This document shows, piece after piece, positions 9,333-18,390 of a DNA stretch of 64,000 nucleotides. The translations under genes were made by a program, and so were the position numbers. The notes under the pieces are model-generated. The model was given only the letters and a program-made list of their open reading frames with translations. It did no database searches and was not told the DNA's origin. Source of the DNA: Pseudomonas mandelii (lineage in GTDB: Bacteria; Pseudomonadota; Gammaproteobacteria; Pseudomonadales; Pseudomonadaceae); NCBI RefSeq assembly GCF_024138395.1, contig NZ_JAMYDU010000016.1, positions 1 through 64,000 of the forward strand. Reading direction: 5' to 3'. Every line of letters begins with the position of its first letter. The stretch's first letter is position 1.

Positions 9333-9866
9333 TCACTCCTTGTGGGGACCGGGTGGCATTGCCCCCGGGTCGAGGATCAGTTGCATGAAGGTCAGGTCCA
9401 GCCATCGGCCGAACTTGGTACCTACCTGCGGCATTTGGCCGGTGACGACAAAACCGGCCCGGTCGTGCAGCCGGATCGAGGCGCCGTTACCGCTTTCGAT
9501 GGCGGCGACCATCACGTGTTTATTGCAGCCTTTGGCGCGTTCGATCAGCGCTTCCATCAGTTGCGGCCCGAGGCCATTGCCCCGCTGGTCGTTGCGCACG
9601 TACACCGAGTGCTCGACCGTGTGGCGGAACCCATCGAACGGGCGCCAGTCACCGAATGAAGCGTAGCCGAGTACGCTGTTATCGCCGTCGACGATCACCA
9701 GGATCGGATAACCCTGGTCTTGCCGGGCGCTGAACCAGGCCTGGCGGTTGCTCAGGTCCACGGCCTGTTCGTTCCAGATCGCCGTGGTATTGAGCACGGC
9801 GTCGTTGTAGATGTCGCGGATCGCCGGCAGGTCGGCGAGCAATGCATCGCGGATGTGGTAAGTCAT
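9333..9866 (-). CDS. GNAT acetyltransferase, phosphinothricin/methionine sulfoximine type
   Basis: This is a 177-residue acetyltransferase of the Pat/Bar/YwnH type. The N-terminus (IRDALLADLPAIRDIYNDAVLNTTAIW), the acetyl-CoA loop YVRNDQRGNGLGPQLM and the C-terminal GFVVTGQMPQVGTKFGRWLDL are typical. The P. aeruginosa protein from the same place in the urease cluster (PA4866) was shown to acetylate methionine sulfoximine and sulfone, glutamine synthetase inhibitors, so a role in protecting nitrogen assimilation is reasonable here. Only six bases separate it from the second GNAT gene. Confidence 0.88.
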   Translation of the reverse strand: MTYHIRDALLADLPAIRDIYNDAVLNTTAIWNEQAVDLSNRQAWFSARQDQGYPILVIVDGDNSVLGYASFGDWRPFDGFRHTVEHSVYVRNDQRGNGLGPQLMEALIERAKGCNKHVMVAAIESGNGASIRLHDRAGFVVTGQMPQVGTKFGRWLDLTFMQLILDPGAMPPGPHKE

Positions 9867-9875
9867 GGCGCGGCC

Positions 9876-10178
9876 TCAGGCGATCGGTTGGTGAACGGTG
9901 ACCAGTTTGGTGCCGTCGGGAAACGTCGCTTCGACCTGAATCTCCGGGATCATTTCCGGGATGCCTTCCATCACTTGTTCGCGGCTGAGCAGGGTGGTGC
10001 CGTAGTGCATCAGCTCGGCCACGGTCTGGCCGTCACGCGCGCCTTCGAGCAGCGCCGCGGAAATATAGGCCATGGCCTCCGGGTAATTGAGCTTCACGCC
10101 GCGAGCCAAACGCCGCTCGGCCACGAGGCCGGCGGTGAAGATCAGCAGCTTGTCTTTTTCGCGTGGGGTCAGGTCCAT
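9876..10178 (-). CDS. ureA: Urease subunit gamma
   Basis: This is the 100-residue structural subunit of urease, starting MDLTPREKDKLLIFTA. The conserved stretches RRLARGVKLNYPEAMAYIS and LEGARDGQTVAELM are clear. The frame is open upstream through a REPIN, but the ATG at 10178 gives the normal family start and length. It is followed by two GNAT genes before ureB. Confidence 0.97.
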   Translation of the reverse strand: MDLTPREKDKLLIFTAGLVAERRLARGVKLNYPEAMAYISAALLEGARDGQTVAELMHYGTTLLSREQVMEGIPEMIPEIQVEATFPDGTKLVTVHQPIA

Positions 10179-10224
10179 CGTTTGGAATCCATAATCGGCA
10201 GTTAAAAAATCTTGAATCGTGCGC

Positions 10225-10321
10225 CCTGTAGGAGCTGTCGAGCGGAGCGAGGCTGCGATCTTTTCGCGGTATACAAAGATCAAAAGATCGCAGCCTCGCT
10301 TCGCTCGACAGCTCCTACAGG
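10225..10321. repeat. REPIN (gctgtcgagc class) between ureD and ureA
   Basis: Inverted arms cctgtaggagctgtcgagcg and its reverse complement enclose a short spacer around 10265-10283. The stem runs through gatcttt on both sides, with one mismatch in the core (ggagc against gaagc). Confidence 0.92.
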
Positions 10322-10333
10322 GGTGGATTGTGT

Positions 10334-11173
10334 TCAGGTGCTCCATATTCTTGGGGGAACGGCTCCTCGGCCCAGCAATGCAGGCCTGAGCAACCGCCAC
10401 ACATCAATCAGCCAACCACGTGCCAACAGCGCCTCACTGGCCAGGCACCGGGCGACCAAAAGCCCCGGCAATTGCGTCAGATCCCCGCGCACGTCATTGG
10501 GCAACGAACGGCACTTCTCCAGTAAATCGCTATCGATCTCGCCGGTCACCAACAACGTCGCAAACACCGGTTGGCCATTCAGCCCTATCGGCGAATCCAG
10601 CAAACCATCATTCCCGACAATGCGCTGGCGTTCGTGCCAGAGCAACTGGCCGTCGCGACGGATATCCAGATGCGCCTGAAAATGCCCGAGGTCGAAGCGC
10701 TCGCCACTGGCCGGGCGACCCAGCGCCACCACGTCCCAGTAGAACAGTCGCGCATCGCCCTCCAGAGCAATGGCCGTGCTGAGTTCAGCCTGAGCGTCGC
10801 TGAAAATAATCGTCTCTTGCGGCAGCCACTCCAACGTAGCACCGGCAGCCACGCGCAGGTCGAGTTTCTGATAAGCCGGCCCGGCCGCGCGATACCACTT
10901 GGCGGCGCCGGGGCTGGTGATTTGCGCCCAGGCGTGTGTGCCGACGCTGGCCGAGATGTCCAGCCGATCACCACCGGCAATCCCGCCCGGCGGGTGGACG
11001 ATGATGTGCTGACACACCTCGGGGCCTTCGGCGTACAAATGCTTCTGCACCCGCAACGGGCCTTTGTGGCGGCGCTGCACTGGGCGTGTGCTGTCGCCGA
11101 AACGGGCGTAGCCGAGTTCCAGCTCGGCATGCCAGCTAGGGGTGAACAGCGTGATAGGGGCAGGTAAATTCAT
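10334..11173 (-). CDS. ureD: Urease accessory protein UreD
   Basis: This is a 279-residue urease maturation protein. UreD binds apo-urease and, with UreF and UreG, delivers nickel and CO2 to the active-site lysine. Family motifs include GPLRVQKHLYAEGP, HPPGGIAGGDRLDI and the TSPGAAKWYRA stretch. It is the first gene of the urease block, with 30 bases separating it from the end of urtE. Confidence 0.95.
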   Translation of the reverse strand: MNLPAPITLFTPSWHAELELGYARFGDSTRPVQRRHKGPLRVQKHLYAEGPEVCQHIIVHPPGGIAGGDRLDISASVGTHAWAQITSPGAAKWYRAAGPAYQKLDLRVAAGATLEWLPQETIIFSDAQAELSTAIALEGDARLFYWDVVALGRPASGERFDLGHFQAHLDIRRDGQLLWHERQRIVGNDGLLDSPIGLNGQPVFATLLVTGEIDSDLLEKCRSLPNDVRGDLTQLPGLLVARCLASEALLARGWLIDVWRLLRPALLGRGAVPPRIWST

Positions 11174-11203
11174 GATTTCTGATTATCGTCAGGAGGCTGC
11201 AGG

Positions 11204-11902
11204 TTAGATCGTAACCAGTCCACGGACACCTTCGGCTTCCATATTTTCGCCGCGACCCTGCTGCACGATCTCGCCCCGGGACATTACCAGGTACTGATCG
11301 GCCAGTTCGGCGGCGAAATCGTAGAACTGTTCCACCAGCAAAATCGCCATGTCGCCGCGCGCTGCGAGCTTTTTGATCACGGCGCTGATCTCCTTGATCA
11401 CCGACGGCTGAATGCCTTCGGTGGGTTCGTCGAGAATCAGCAACCGTGGACGGCTGGCCAGTGCTCTACCGATCGCCAGTTGCTGTTGCTGTCCACCGGA
11501 CAAATCACCGCCGCGCCGTTGCTTCATTTGCAGCAGTACCGGGAACAGCTCGTAGATGAATGCCGGAACTTCCTTGGCTTCAGAGCCTGGAAACCGCGAC
11601 AGGCCCATCAGCAGGTTTTCTTCCACGGTCAGTCGGCCAAAGATTTCCCGGCCCTGAGGCACGTAAGCGATGCCGGCATGCACCCGTTGGTGCGGCTTGA
11701 ATGCGGTGATCGGTTTGCCCTCCCAGTTCACCGCGCCTTCTTTGGCCGGCAGCAAACCCATCAGGCATTTGAGCAGGGTGGTCTTGCCCACGCCATTGCG
11801 CCCGAGCAGGCAGGTGACTTCGCCGACCTTCACCTCAAAGCTCAGGCCGCGCAGGATGTGGCTACCGCCGTAATACTGATGCAGCTTGTCGACTTGCAGC
11901 AT
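11204..11902 (-). CDS. urtE: Urea ABC transporter ATP-binding protein UrtE
   Basis: This is one of two ATPase subunits of the high-affinity urea importer (232 residues, LivF type). Walker A is LLGRNGVGKTTLL, the signature is LSGGQQQQLAIGRALA and Walker B is LLILDEPTEG. I chose the ATG at 11902 (MLQVDKLHQYYGG), the family start, rather than an upstream start at 11935. It is the last urt gene and is followed by ureD, which couples uptake to hydrolysis. Confidence 0.95.
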   Translation of the reverse strand: MLQVDKLHQYYGGSHILRGLSFEVKVGEVTCLLGRNGVGKTTLLKCLMGLLPAKEGAVNWEGKPITAFKPHQRVHAGIAYVPQGREIFGRLTVEENLLMGLSRFPGSEAKEVPAFIYELFPVLLQMKQRRGGDLSGGQQQQLAIGRALASRPRLLILDEPTEGIQPSVIKEISAVIKKLAARGDMAILLVEQFYDFAAELADQYLVMSRGEIVQQGRGENMEAEGVRGLVTI

Positions 11903-11978
11903 GTTCAAAATTCCTTCTGTGTGACACGGCCCCACTCTTGATCTACTGGATCACTGGATTTTGCCCGGCATCTGCTCT

Positions 11979-12085
11979 TGTAGGAGCTGTCGAGTGAAAC
12001 GAGGCTGCGATCTTTTGATCTTCCGGAGGTGCGACATGCAAAGATCAAAAGATCGCAGCCTCGTTTCACTCGACAGCTCCTACAG
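11979..12085. repeat. REPIN (gtcgagtgaaacgagg variant) between urtD and urtE
   Basis: Inverted arms tgtaggagctgtcgagtgaa and reverse complement; the stem extends through gatcttttgatctt on both sides. Same class as 8376, 10225 and 18240, but with a gtgaaac core that is matched in both arms. Confidence 0.92.
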
Positions 12086-12116
12086 TGGGCAGTGGGCAGC
12101 GGGTATGGACCATGGT

Positions 12117-12989
<873 letters not shown>

Positions 12990-12999
12990 TTTACAAGCC

Positions 13000-14079
13000 T
13001 CATTGTCCACCCCTTTTCTTCAGCAGCCCGATCACACCTTTGGGCAGGTACAACGTCACGACGATGAACAGCGCGCCGAGGAAAAACAGCCAATATTCCG
13101 GAAACGCCACGGTGAACCAGCTCTTCATCCCGTTGACCACACCCGCGCCGAGCAGCGGACCGATCAGCGTGCCGCGCCCACCCAACGCTACCCAAACGGC
13201 GGCTTCGATGGAGTTGGTCGGCGACATTTCACTCGGGTTGATAATGCCGACTTGCGGCACATACAGCGCGCCGGCCAAACCGCACAACACTGCGCTCAAC
13301 ACCCAGACAAACAACTTGAAACCGCGTGGATCGTAGCCGCAGAACATCAAGCGGTTTTCCGCATCCCGCAACGCGGTCAGCACGCGGCCAAACTTGCTTT
13401 GCGCCAGCCGCCAGCCGATGAACAGGCTCGTCACCAGCAACAACACCGTGGCGAAAAACAACACTGCACGCGTCCCCGGTTCAGTGATGCCAAACCCGAG
13501 AATGGTGCGGAAGTTGGTAAAGCCGTTGTTGCCGCCAAACCCGGTTTCATTACGGAAAAACAGCAGCATCCCGGCGAAGGTCAGGGCCTGGGTCATGATC
13601 GAGAAATACACGCCCTTGATCCGCGAACGGAAGGCGAAAAAACCGAACACCAGCGCCAGCAATCCCGGCGCCAACACCACCAGACACATGGCCCAGAGGA
13701 AGCTGCTGGTACCAGTCCAGTACCACGGCAATTCGGTCCACGACAGAAAGGTCATGAACGCTGGCAAGCCGTCACCCGAAGCCTGGCGCATCAGGTACAT
13801 GCCCATCGCATAGCCGCCGAGGGCGAAGAACAGACCGTGGCCCAGCGACAACAGGCCGGCGTAACCCCAGACCAGATCGAGGGCCAGGGCGACGATGGCA
13901 TAGCAAAGGATTTTGCCCACCAGGGTTAGCGTATAAGCCGAGACATGAAAGGTGCTGTCCGCCGGCAACAACGACAGCAATGGCAACGCCAGCAGCAGAG
14001 CGAGGATTACCGCACCGACGGCGATCGTGACCTTGGGGCCGGCCTTTTGTGTGGCCGTGAGCATCAGGGGCTGGTTCAT
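13000..14079 (-). CDS. urtC: Urea ABC transporter permease UrtC
   Basis: This is the second membrane subunit of the urea importer, LivM type, 359 residues with many hydrophobic helices. Family motifs include LDLVWGYAGLLSLGHGLFFALGGYAMGMYLM and LAGALYVPQVGIINPSEMSP. The ATG at 14079 (MNQPLMLTATQK) overlaps the urtB stop codon in ATGA fashion, which decides the start although the frame remains open upstream. Confidence 0.95.
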   Translation of the reverse strand: MNQPLMLTATQKAGPKVTIAVGAVILALLLALPLLSLLPADSTFHVSAYTLTLVGKILCYAIVALALDLVWGYAGLLSLGHGLFFALGGYAMGMYLMRQASGDGLPAFMTFLSWTELPWYWTGTSSFLWAMCLVVLAPGLLALVFGFFAFRSRIKGVYFSIMTQALTFAGMLLFFRNETGFGGNNGFTNFRTILGFGITEPGTRAVLFFATVLLLVTSLFIGWRLAQSKFGRVLTALRDAENRLMFCGYDPRGFKLFVWVLSAVLCGLAGALYVPQVGIINPSEMSPTNSIEAAVWVALGGRGTLIGPLLGAGVVNGMKSWFTVAFPEYWLFFLGALFIVVTLYLPKGVIGLLKKRGGQ

Positions 14080-15581
14080 CAGTCGATCACCCGTCCTTTC
14101 AGTGCGAAGAGGCCTTGCGGACGTTTCTGGATGAACAGAATGATCAGCGCGAGGATCAGGATTTTGCCCAGCACCGCACCGATCTGCGGTTCGAGAATTT
14201 TGTTGGCGATGCCCAGGCCGAAGGCGGCCAATACGCTGCCGGCCAATTGACCGACACCGCCGAGTACCACCACCAGGAACGAATCGATGATGTAGCTCTG
14301 ACCGAGGTCCGGGCCGACGTTGCCGATCTGGCTGAGCGCCACACCGCCGAGGCCAGCAATGCCGGAGCCGAGGCCGAAAGCGAGCATGTCGACGCGCCCG
14401 GTCGGCACGCCGCAGCAGGCGGCCATGTTGCGGTTCTGGGTGACGGCACGCACGTTCAAACCGAGGCGCGTCTTGTTCAGCAGCAGCCAGGTCAGCACCA
14501 CCACAAACAAGGCGAACGCGATGATCACAATGCGGTTGTACGGCAGCACCAGGTTCGGCAGCACTTGAATCCCGCCCGACAACCACGCCGGGTTGGCCAC
14601 TTCGACGTTCTGCGCGCCGAACACCAGGCGCACCAACTGAATCAGCATCAGGCTGATGCCCCACGTCGCCAGCAGGGTTTCCAATGGGCGACCGTAGAGA
14701 TGACGAATCACCGTGCGCTCCAGCGCCATACCGATCCCGGCGGTGACGAAAAACGCTACCGGCAAAGCAATCAGCGGGTAGAACTCGATGGCTTGCGGGG
14801 CGAAGCGCTGGAACATCAGCTGCACCACATACGTCGAGTAAGCGCCGAGCATCAGCATCTCGCCGTGGGCCATGTTGATCACGCCGAGCAGGCCAAAGGT
14901 GATCGCCAATCCGAGGGCCGCCAGCAACAGAATCGAACCGAGGGACATGCCGCTGAACGCCTGGCCGAGCATCTCGCCGATCAGCAGTTTGCGTTTGACC
15001 TGAGCCAGACTGGTTTCGGCGGCGGTGCGCACATTGGCATCGGCTTCGACGCCGGGTTCGAGCAAACCTTCGAGACGAGTGCGGGCCAGTGGGTCGCCGG
15101 TTTCACCGAGCAGACGCACAGCGGCGAGGCGCACGGCTGGGTCGGTGTCGACCAGTTGCAGATTGGCCAGTGCCAGGCTCAGGGCGGCGTGAACGCTTTC
15201 GTCTTTTTCGCCAGCGAGTTGCTGGTCGAGGAATTTCAGCTGCGCGGGTTTGGCGCTTTTCTGCAATTGCTGCGCGGCGGCCAGACGGATTCTGGCGTCG
15301 GCGGCGAGCAATTGGTGGCTGGCCAGAGCGGTGTCGATCAGACCCCGCAGGCGGTTATTCAGGCGCAGGGTTTTCGGTTGGCCATCGAGGGTCAACTCGC
15401 CTTGTTGCAGGGCGTTGATCAGTTCGACACGGGCCGGATCGGGCTGCGCGGCCCAGGTTTCGAGAAGTTTTGCTTGTTGCACGGGATTGGCCGCGACGAA
15501 GTCTTCGGCGTCGCCGGCATGGGTGGCCATCGGCAATAGCAGCGCGAGGGCGAAAATGAGGCGGTAAAGGGCGGTGGGCAT
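14079..15581 (-). CDS. urtB: Urea ABC transporter permease UrtB
   Basis: This is a 500-residue LivH-type permease. It begins with a signal peptide (LIFALALLLPMATHAGDAED) and a soluble, alanine-rich helical region to about residue 200, a feature of UrtB proteins. The membrane part follows, with family motifs GLAITFGLLGVINMAHGEMLMLGAYSTYV and GSGIAGLGGVALSQIGNVGP. It lies downstream of urtA after a REPIN and overlaps urtC by four bases. Confidence 0.95.
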   Translation of the reverse strand: MPTALYRLIFALALLLPMATHAGDAEDFVAANPVQQAKLLETWAAQPDPARVELINALQQGELTLDGQPKTLRLNNRLRGLIDTALASHQLLAADARIRLAAAQQLQKSAKPAQLKFLDQQLAGEKDESVHAALSLALANLQLVDTDPAVRLAAVRLLGETGDPLARTRLEGLLEPGVEADANVRTAAETSLAQVKRKLLIGEMLGQAFSGMSLGSILLLAALGLAITFGLLGVINMAHGEMLMLGAYSTYVVQLMFQRFAPQAIEFYPLIALPVAFFVTAGIGMALERTVIRHLYGRPLETLLATWGISLMLIQLVRLVFGAQNVEVANPAWLSGGIQVLPNLVLPYNRIVIIAFALFVVVLTWLLLNKTRLGLNVRAVTQNRNMAACCGVPTGRVDMLAFGLGSGIAGLGGVALSQIGNVGPDLGQSYIIDSFLVVVLGGVGQLAGSVLAAFGLGIANKILEPQIGAVLGKILILALIILFIQKRPQGLFALKGRVID

Positions 15582-15604
15582 AAAAAGTCGCCTTGCGCGG
15601 ACAT

Positions 15605-15692
15605 TGTGGGAGCTGGCTTGCCTGCGATGCAGACGACTCGGTGTGTCTGATGCACCGAGGTGATGCCATCGCAGGCAAGCCAGCTCCCACAG
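15605..15692. repeat. REPIN (gtgggagctggcttgcctgcgat class) between urtA and urtB
   Basis: Inverted arms tgtgggagctggcttgcctg and reverse complement with a ~40-base spacer. This is the only copy of this class in the window. It could stabilise or attenuate the urtA message, which is usually needed in excess over the permeases. Confidence 0.9.
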
Positions 15693-15741
15693 GGATTTGT
15701 GTCGACCTCGGGGTTGGTGCCCGAGTCCGACATCCAGTGGC

Positions 15742-17007
15742 TTAGTTGCTCTTCACCGCATAGTCCGGCTTCTTGTCGTTACCCGAGATAAACGGGCTCC
15801 ACGGCTGGGCGCGGATCGGCCCTTCGGTCTGCCACACCACGTTGAACTGACCGTCAGCCTGAATCTCGCCGATCATCACCGGCTTGTGCAGGTGATGGTT
15901 GGTCTTGTCCATGGTCAGGGTATAGCCGGACGGCGCGGCGAAGGTCTGGCCGGCCAGGGCTTCGCGGACTTTGTCGACGTCGGTGGACTTGGCTTTCTCG
16001 GCCGCTTGCGCCCACATGTGAATGCCGACGTAGGTGGCTTCCATAGGGTCGTTGGTCACCGCTTTATCGGCGCCCGGCAGGTTTTTCTTCTTGGCGTAGG
16101 CTTTCCAGTCGGCGACGAACTTCGTGTTCTGCGGGTTCTCCACCGACTCGAAGTAGTTCCACGCCGCGAGGTTGCCTACCAGCGGTTTGGTGTCGATGCC
16201 GCGCAATTCTTCTTCGCCCACGGAGAACGCCACGACCGGAACCTCGGTGGCTTTCAGGCCCTGGTTGGCCAGCTCTTTATAGAACGGTACGTTGGAGTCG
16301 CCGTTGACCGTGGAAATAACCGCAGTCTTGCCACCGGCGGAGAATTTTTTGATGTTCGCCACAATAGTTTGATAGTCGCTATGACCGAACGGGGTGTAGA
16401 CCTCTTCGATGTCCTTGTCCGCCACACCTTTGGAATGCAGGAACGAGCGCAGAATCTTGTTGGTGGTGCGCGGGTAGACGTAGTCGGTGCCGAGCAGGAA
16501 GTAGCGCTTGGCGCTGCCGCCTTCTTCGCTCATCAGGTATTCCACCGCCGGAATCGCCTGCTGGTTGGGCGCCGCGCCGGTGTAGAACACGTTCGGCGAC
16601 ATCTCTTCGCCTTCGTACTGCACCGGGTAGAACAGCAGGCCGTTGAGCTCTTCGAACACCGGCAACACCGATTTACGCGACACCGAGGTCCAGCAACCGA
16701 ACACCACCGCGACCTTGTCCTGAGTCAGCAACTGCCGGCCCTTTTCGGCGAACAACGGCCAGTTCGACGCCGGGTCGACCACCACCGGTTCCAGCATCTT
16801 GCCGTTCACGCCGCCCTTGGCGTTGATTTCGTCGATGGTCATCAACGCCATGTCCTTGAGCGAGGTTTCGGAGATCGCCATGGTGCCGGACAACGAATGC
16901 AGAATACCGACCTTGATGGTCTCGGCAGCCTGGACCGTCCAGGCCATGCCCATCGCGGCAATGCTTGCCGATAGTGTGAAAGCCTTGATCAAACTGCGAC
17001 GCTTCAT
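15742..17007 (-). CDS. urtA: Urea ABC transporter substrate-binding protein UrtA
   Basis: This is the periplasmic urea-binding protein of 421 residues. It has a signal peptide with a twin-arginine-like start (MKRRSLIKAFTLSASIAAMG) and a predicted cleavage near AWTVQA-AE. The mature part begins IKVGILHSLSGTMAISE, typical of the UrtA/AmiC Leu-Ile-Val-binding fold, with DPASNWPLFAEKGRQLL and FYPVQYEGEE as further matches. It is the first gene of urtABCDE-ureDABC, with a GGAG ribosome binding site and a sigma-54 promoter about 70 bases upstream. Confidence 0.97.
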   Translation of the reverse strand: MKRRSLIKAFTLSASIAAMGMAWTVQAAETIKVGILHSLSGTMAISETSLKDMALMTIDEINAKGGVNGKMLEPVVVDPASNWPLFAEKGRQLLTQDKVAVVFGCWTSVSRKSVLPVFEELNGLLFYPVQYEGEEMSPNVFYTGAAPNQQAIPAVEYLMSEEGGSAKRYFLLGTDYVYPRTTNKILRSFLHSKGVADKDIEEVYTPFGHSDYQTIVANIKKFSAGGKTAVISTVNGDSNVPFYKELANQGLKATEVPVVAFSVGEEELRGIDTKPLVGNLAAWNYFESVENPQNTKFVADWKAYAKKKNLPGADKAVTNDPMEATYVGIHMWAQAAEKAKSTDVDKVREALAGQTFAAPSGYTLTMDKTNHHLHKPVMIGEIQADGQFNVVWQTEGPIRAQPWSPFISGNDKKPDYAVKSN

Positions 17008-17219
17008 TGTGCGATCTCCATGAACGTTAACGTTTTTTATGGTTGGCAGATGCGGACGACTGAAGGCTGTTTTGCAAGGGCTGTGCCCGGTCGGGGAAGG
17101 GCAAGGAAATGTCGTATTAGAGCGGTTGCGCGGGTTTGGCGGCGCACCATGAAAGGACGTGATCGGGGTGGTGGTGCGAAGCGGTGCGCCACATTGGGGC
17201 GCAGTCAGTGCCTCGCTCG
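17008..17219 (-). promoter_or_regulatory. urtA upstream region with possible NtrC half-sites
   Basis: This gene-free region upstream of urtA contains the sigma-54 promoter (separate entry). Further upstream there are GCACCA at 17144-17149, TGGTGC at 17172-17177 and an inverted repeat tgcgcc-N7-ggcgca at 17185-17203. These resemble NtrC half-sites (TGCACC/GGTGCA), but the spacing does not fit the classical 17-mer, so the assignment is tentative. An enhancer-binding activator is expected with a sigma-54 promoter. Confidence 0.35.
17073..17089 (-). promoter_or_regulatory. Sigma-54 (RpoN) promoter of urtA
   Basis: On the minus strand the sequence reads GGGCAC-AGCCC-TTGCA. This matches the consensus TGGCAC-N5-TTGCW at all but the first base and has the required -24/-12 spacing. 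Transcription would start near 17062, giving a ~55-base leader before urtA. Urea uptake under nitrogen limitation through RpoN and NtrC is established in related bacteria, which supports the call. Confidence 0.8.
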
Positions 17220-17392
17220 TGTAGGAGCGAAGCTTGCTCGCGAAGACGGCGGCACATTCAGCATCAATGTGTCTGACCCGCCGCTTTCGCGGGCAAGCCT
17301 CGCTCCTACAGGTGCTTTGCGTCGTACACCGAATCTGTGAACGACGATGCCCCTGTAGGAGCGAGGCTTGCCCGCGAAGAACGATAACGCGG
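17220..17392. repeat. REP triplet (gcgaggcttgcccgcgaa class)
   Basis: Three REP arms lie between the DUF6124 gene and urtA: tgtaggagcgaagcttgctc at 17220, an inverted arm ending at 17311, and a third direct arm from 17353 to 17392. The first two form an inverted pair; the third is an extra single arm ending just before the 3' end of the DUF6124 gene. Confidence 0.88.
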
Positions 17393-17405
17393 TCTACTTT
17401 AAAGG

Positions 17406-17777
17406 CTACGCCGGATCGACGTTATCCAGCGCCCGGTTCACCGCCAATTCCGCCAGCATGATGCTCTGTTGAATCGCCAGCGCCGTGTAGCGCTGCGGGC
17501 CGATCAGATCGTTGGCGAAATCGCTGGCCAGGACACTTGCCGTCGCCAACGATTCGTAGGCGTGGGCCAGCAGGCTTTCGGTATCCATATTCGGGGCGAC
17601 CATGAACATGATGCTGGGGCGGCGGGGTTTTTCGGTGTAAGGCGCCGGGGGATCGAGGTAGTAGTCGAGGGCGCGTTTTATGGCTTCGCGGTCTTTGAGT
17701 AACTCTTCGGTGCGCGAGGCTTCGGCGGTGGGCGTGGTGGTATTGAAGGGTGGGTCTGGTACGAGTTTCTTATTCAT
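17406..17777 (-). CDS. DUF6124 family protein
   Basis: This is a 123-residue protein that I recognise as the DUF6124 type, common in Pseudomonas and of unknown function. The N-terminus is polar (NKKLVPDPPFNTTTPT), followed by a helical core with PNMDTESLLAHAYESLATASVLASDFANDL and an alanine-rich end (MLAELAVNRALDNVDPA). No signal peptide or membrane segment is seen. The ribosome binding site TAGAGGA lies eight bases before the ATG at 17777 and takes part in the leader structure described in the next entry. REP elements isolate it from urtA. Confidence 0.75.
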   Translation of the reverse strand: MNKKLVPDPPFNTTTPTAEASRTEELLKDREAIKRALDYYLDPPAPYTEKPRRPSIMFMVAPNMDTESLLAHAYESLATASVLASDFANDLIGPQRYTALAIQQSIMLAELAVNRALDNVDPA

Positions 17778-18060
17778 TGAAATGTCCTCTAATCAGTTGA
17801 AGCCATCACTCGTCGTTTCTCACGCGACGGAGTGGTGGCAGCTATGTGCGGAGTGAGAAACCGGTAGAGGATCAAACCCGGCCGGACCGAAGTCCGCCCG
17901 CACACAGCCGCCATAGAGCATTGCAGGCAGCGGATAAGCTGGCGGCGATTATGGTGGTACTGGCAATGGATTAAAACCCTCTACCGGGCTCTCACACCCG
18001 ATCGCTGAGATTCAGCGACAGCCCAAGACTAGAGGGCTCGCGTCCGACGAACAACCTGAA
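17778..18060 (-). promoter_or_regulatory. Candidate translational RNA switch in the leader of the DUF6124 gene
   Basis: The ~280 bases upstream of the gene hold an unusually dense set of inverted repeats. Read as the minus-strand RNA, four boxes alternate: CCUCUA (18030-18035), UAGAGG (17978-17983), CCUCUA (17865-17870) and UAGAGGA, the ribosome binding site (17785-17791). Box 2 and box 3 sit in an 18-base inverted repeat with 16 matches (17853-17870 with 17978-17995). The ribosome binding site can pair 7/7 with 17865-17871, and box 2 can pair 7/7 with 18030-18036. These pairings exclude each other. Local hairpins lie at 17803-17838, 17883-17896, 17907-17946 and 18002-18018. A GGAACTT box at 18073-18079 could be a -35 element of an ECF-type promoter, but I find no convincing -10. 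Confidence 0.6.
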
Positions 18061-18171
18061 AAAGGCGTGGGAAAGTTCCCTGTTTTGACACATCCGTTAA
18101 ACATTCAACAGCGCAACGCGGAGCGTCCCTGACGGCATTCCCTCGTGGGAACGTGGGAACGATCAATCCCG

Positions 18172-18239
18172 CGTCTGACACTGAATTCCGTCTGCCACCG
18201 AATGCTTGTCTGACACCGAATCTCGTCTGACACGGATTA
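18172..18239. repeat. Short imperfect tandem repeat, four units
   Basis: Four units of about 16-19 bases based on gtctgacaccgaat follow each other (18172, 18189, 18208, 18224). They lie between the DUF6124 leader and a REPIN. The rest of 18061-18390 holds only the REPIN and no gene that I can support. Confidence 0.7.
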
Positions 18240-18337
18240 CTGTAGGAGCTGTCGAGTGAAACGAGGCTGCGATCTTTTGATCTTAAAAAATCAGGATCAA
18301 AAGATCGCAGCCTCGTTTCACTCGACAGCTCCTACAG
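18240..18337. repeat. REPIN (gtcgagtgaaacgagg variant)
   Basis: Inverted arms ctgtaggagctgtcgagtga and reverse complement, with the stem extended through gatcttttgatc. Nearly identical to the copy at 11979. It lies downstream of the FecCD-type permease gene. Confidence 0.92.
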
Positions 18338-18390
18338 TCCCACAGCTCTACAGTTCTACGGTGGGATGTGTACATTCGATAGGAAAGAGG

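Noticed and set aside
14080..14664. Open frame extending upstream of urtC
   Set aside because: It is the shadow of urtB in another frame; the ATGA overlap at 14079 and the family N-terminus fix the urtC start.
17220..17392. Direct and inverted copies that could suggest a CRISPR array
   Set aside because: The copies alternate in orientation, are palindromic and match REP elements elsewhere; there are no regular spacers or cas genes.
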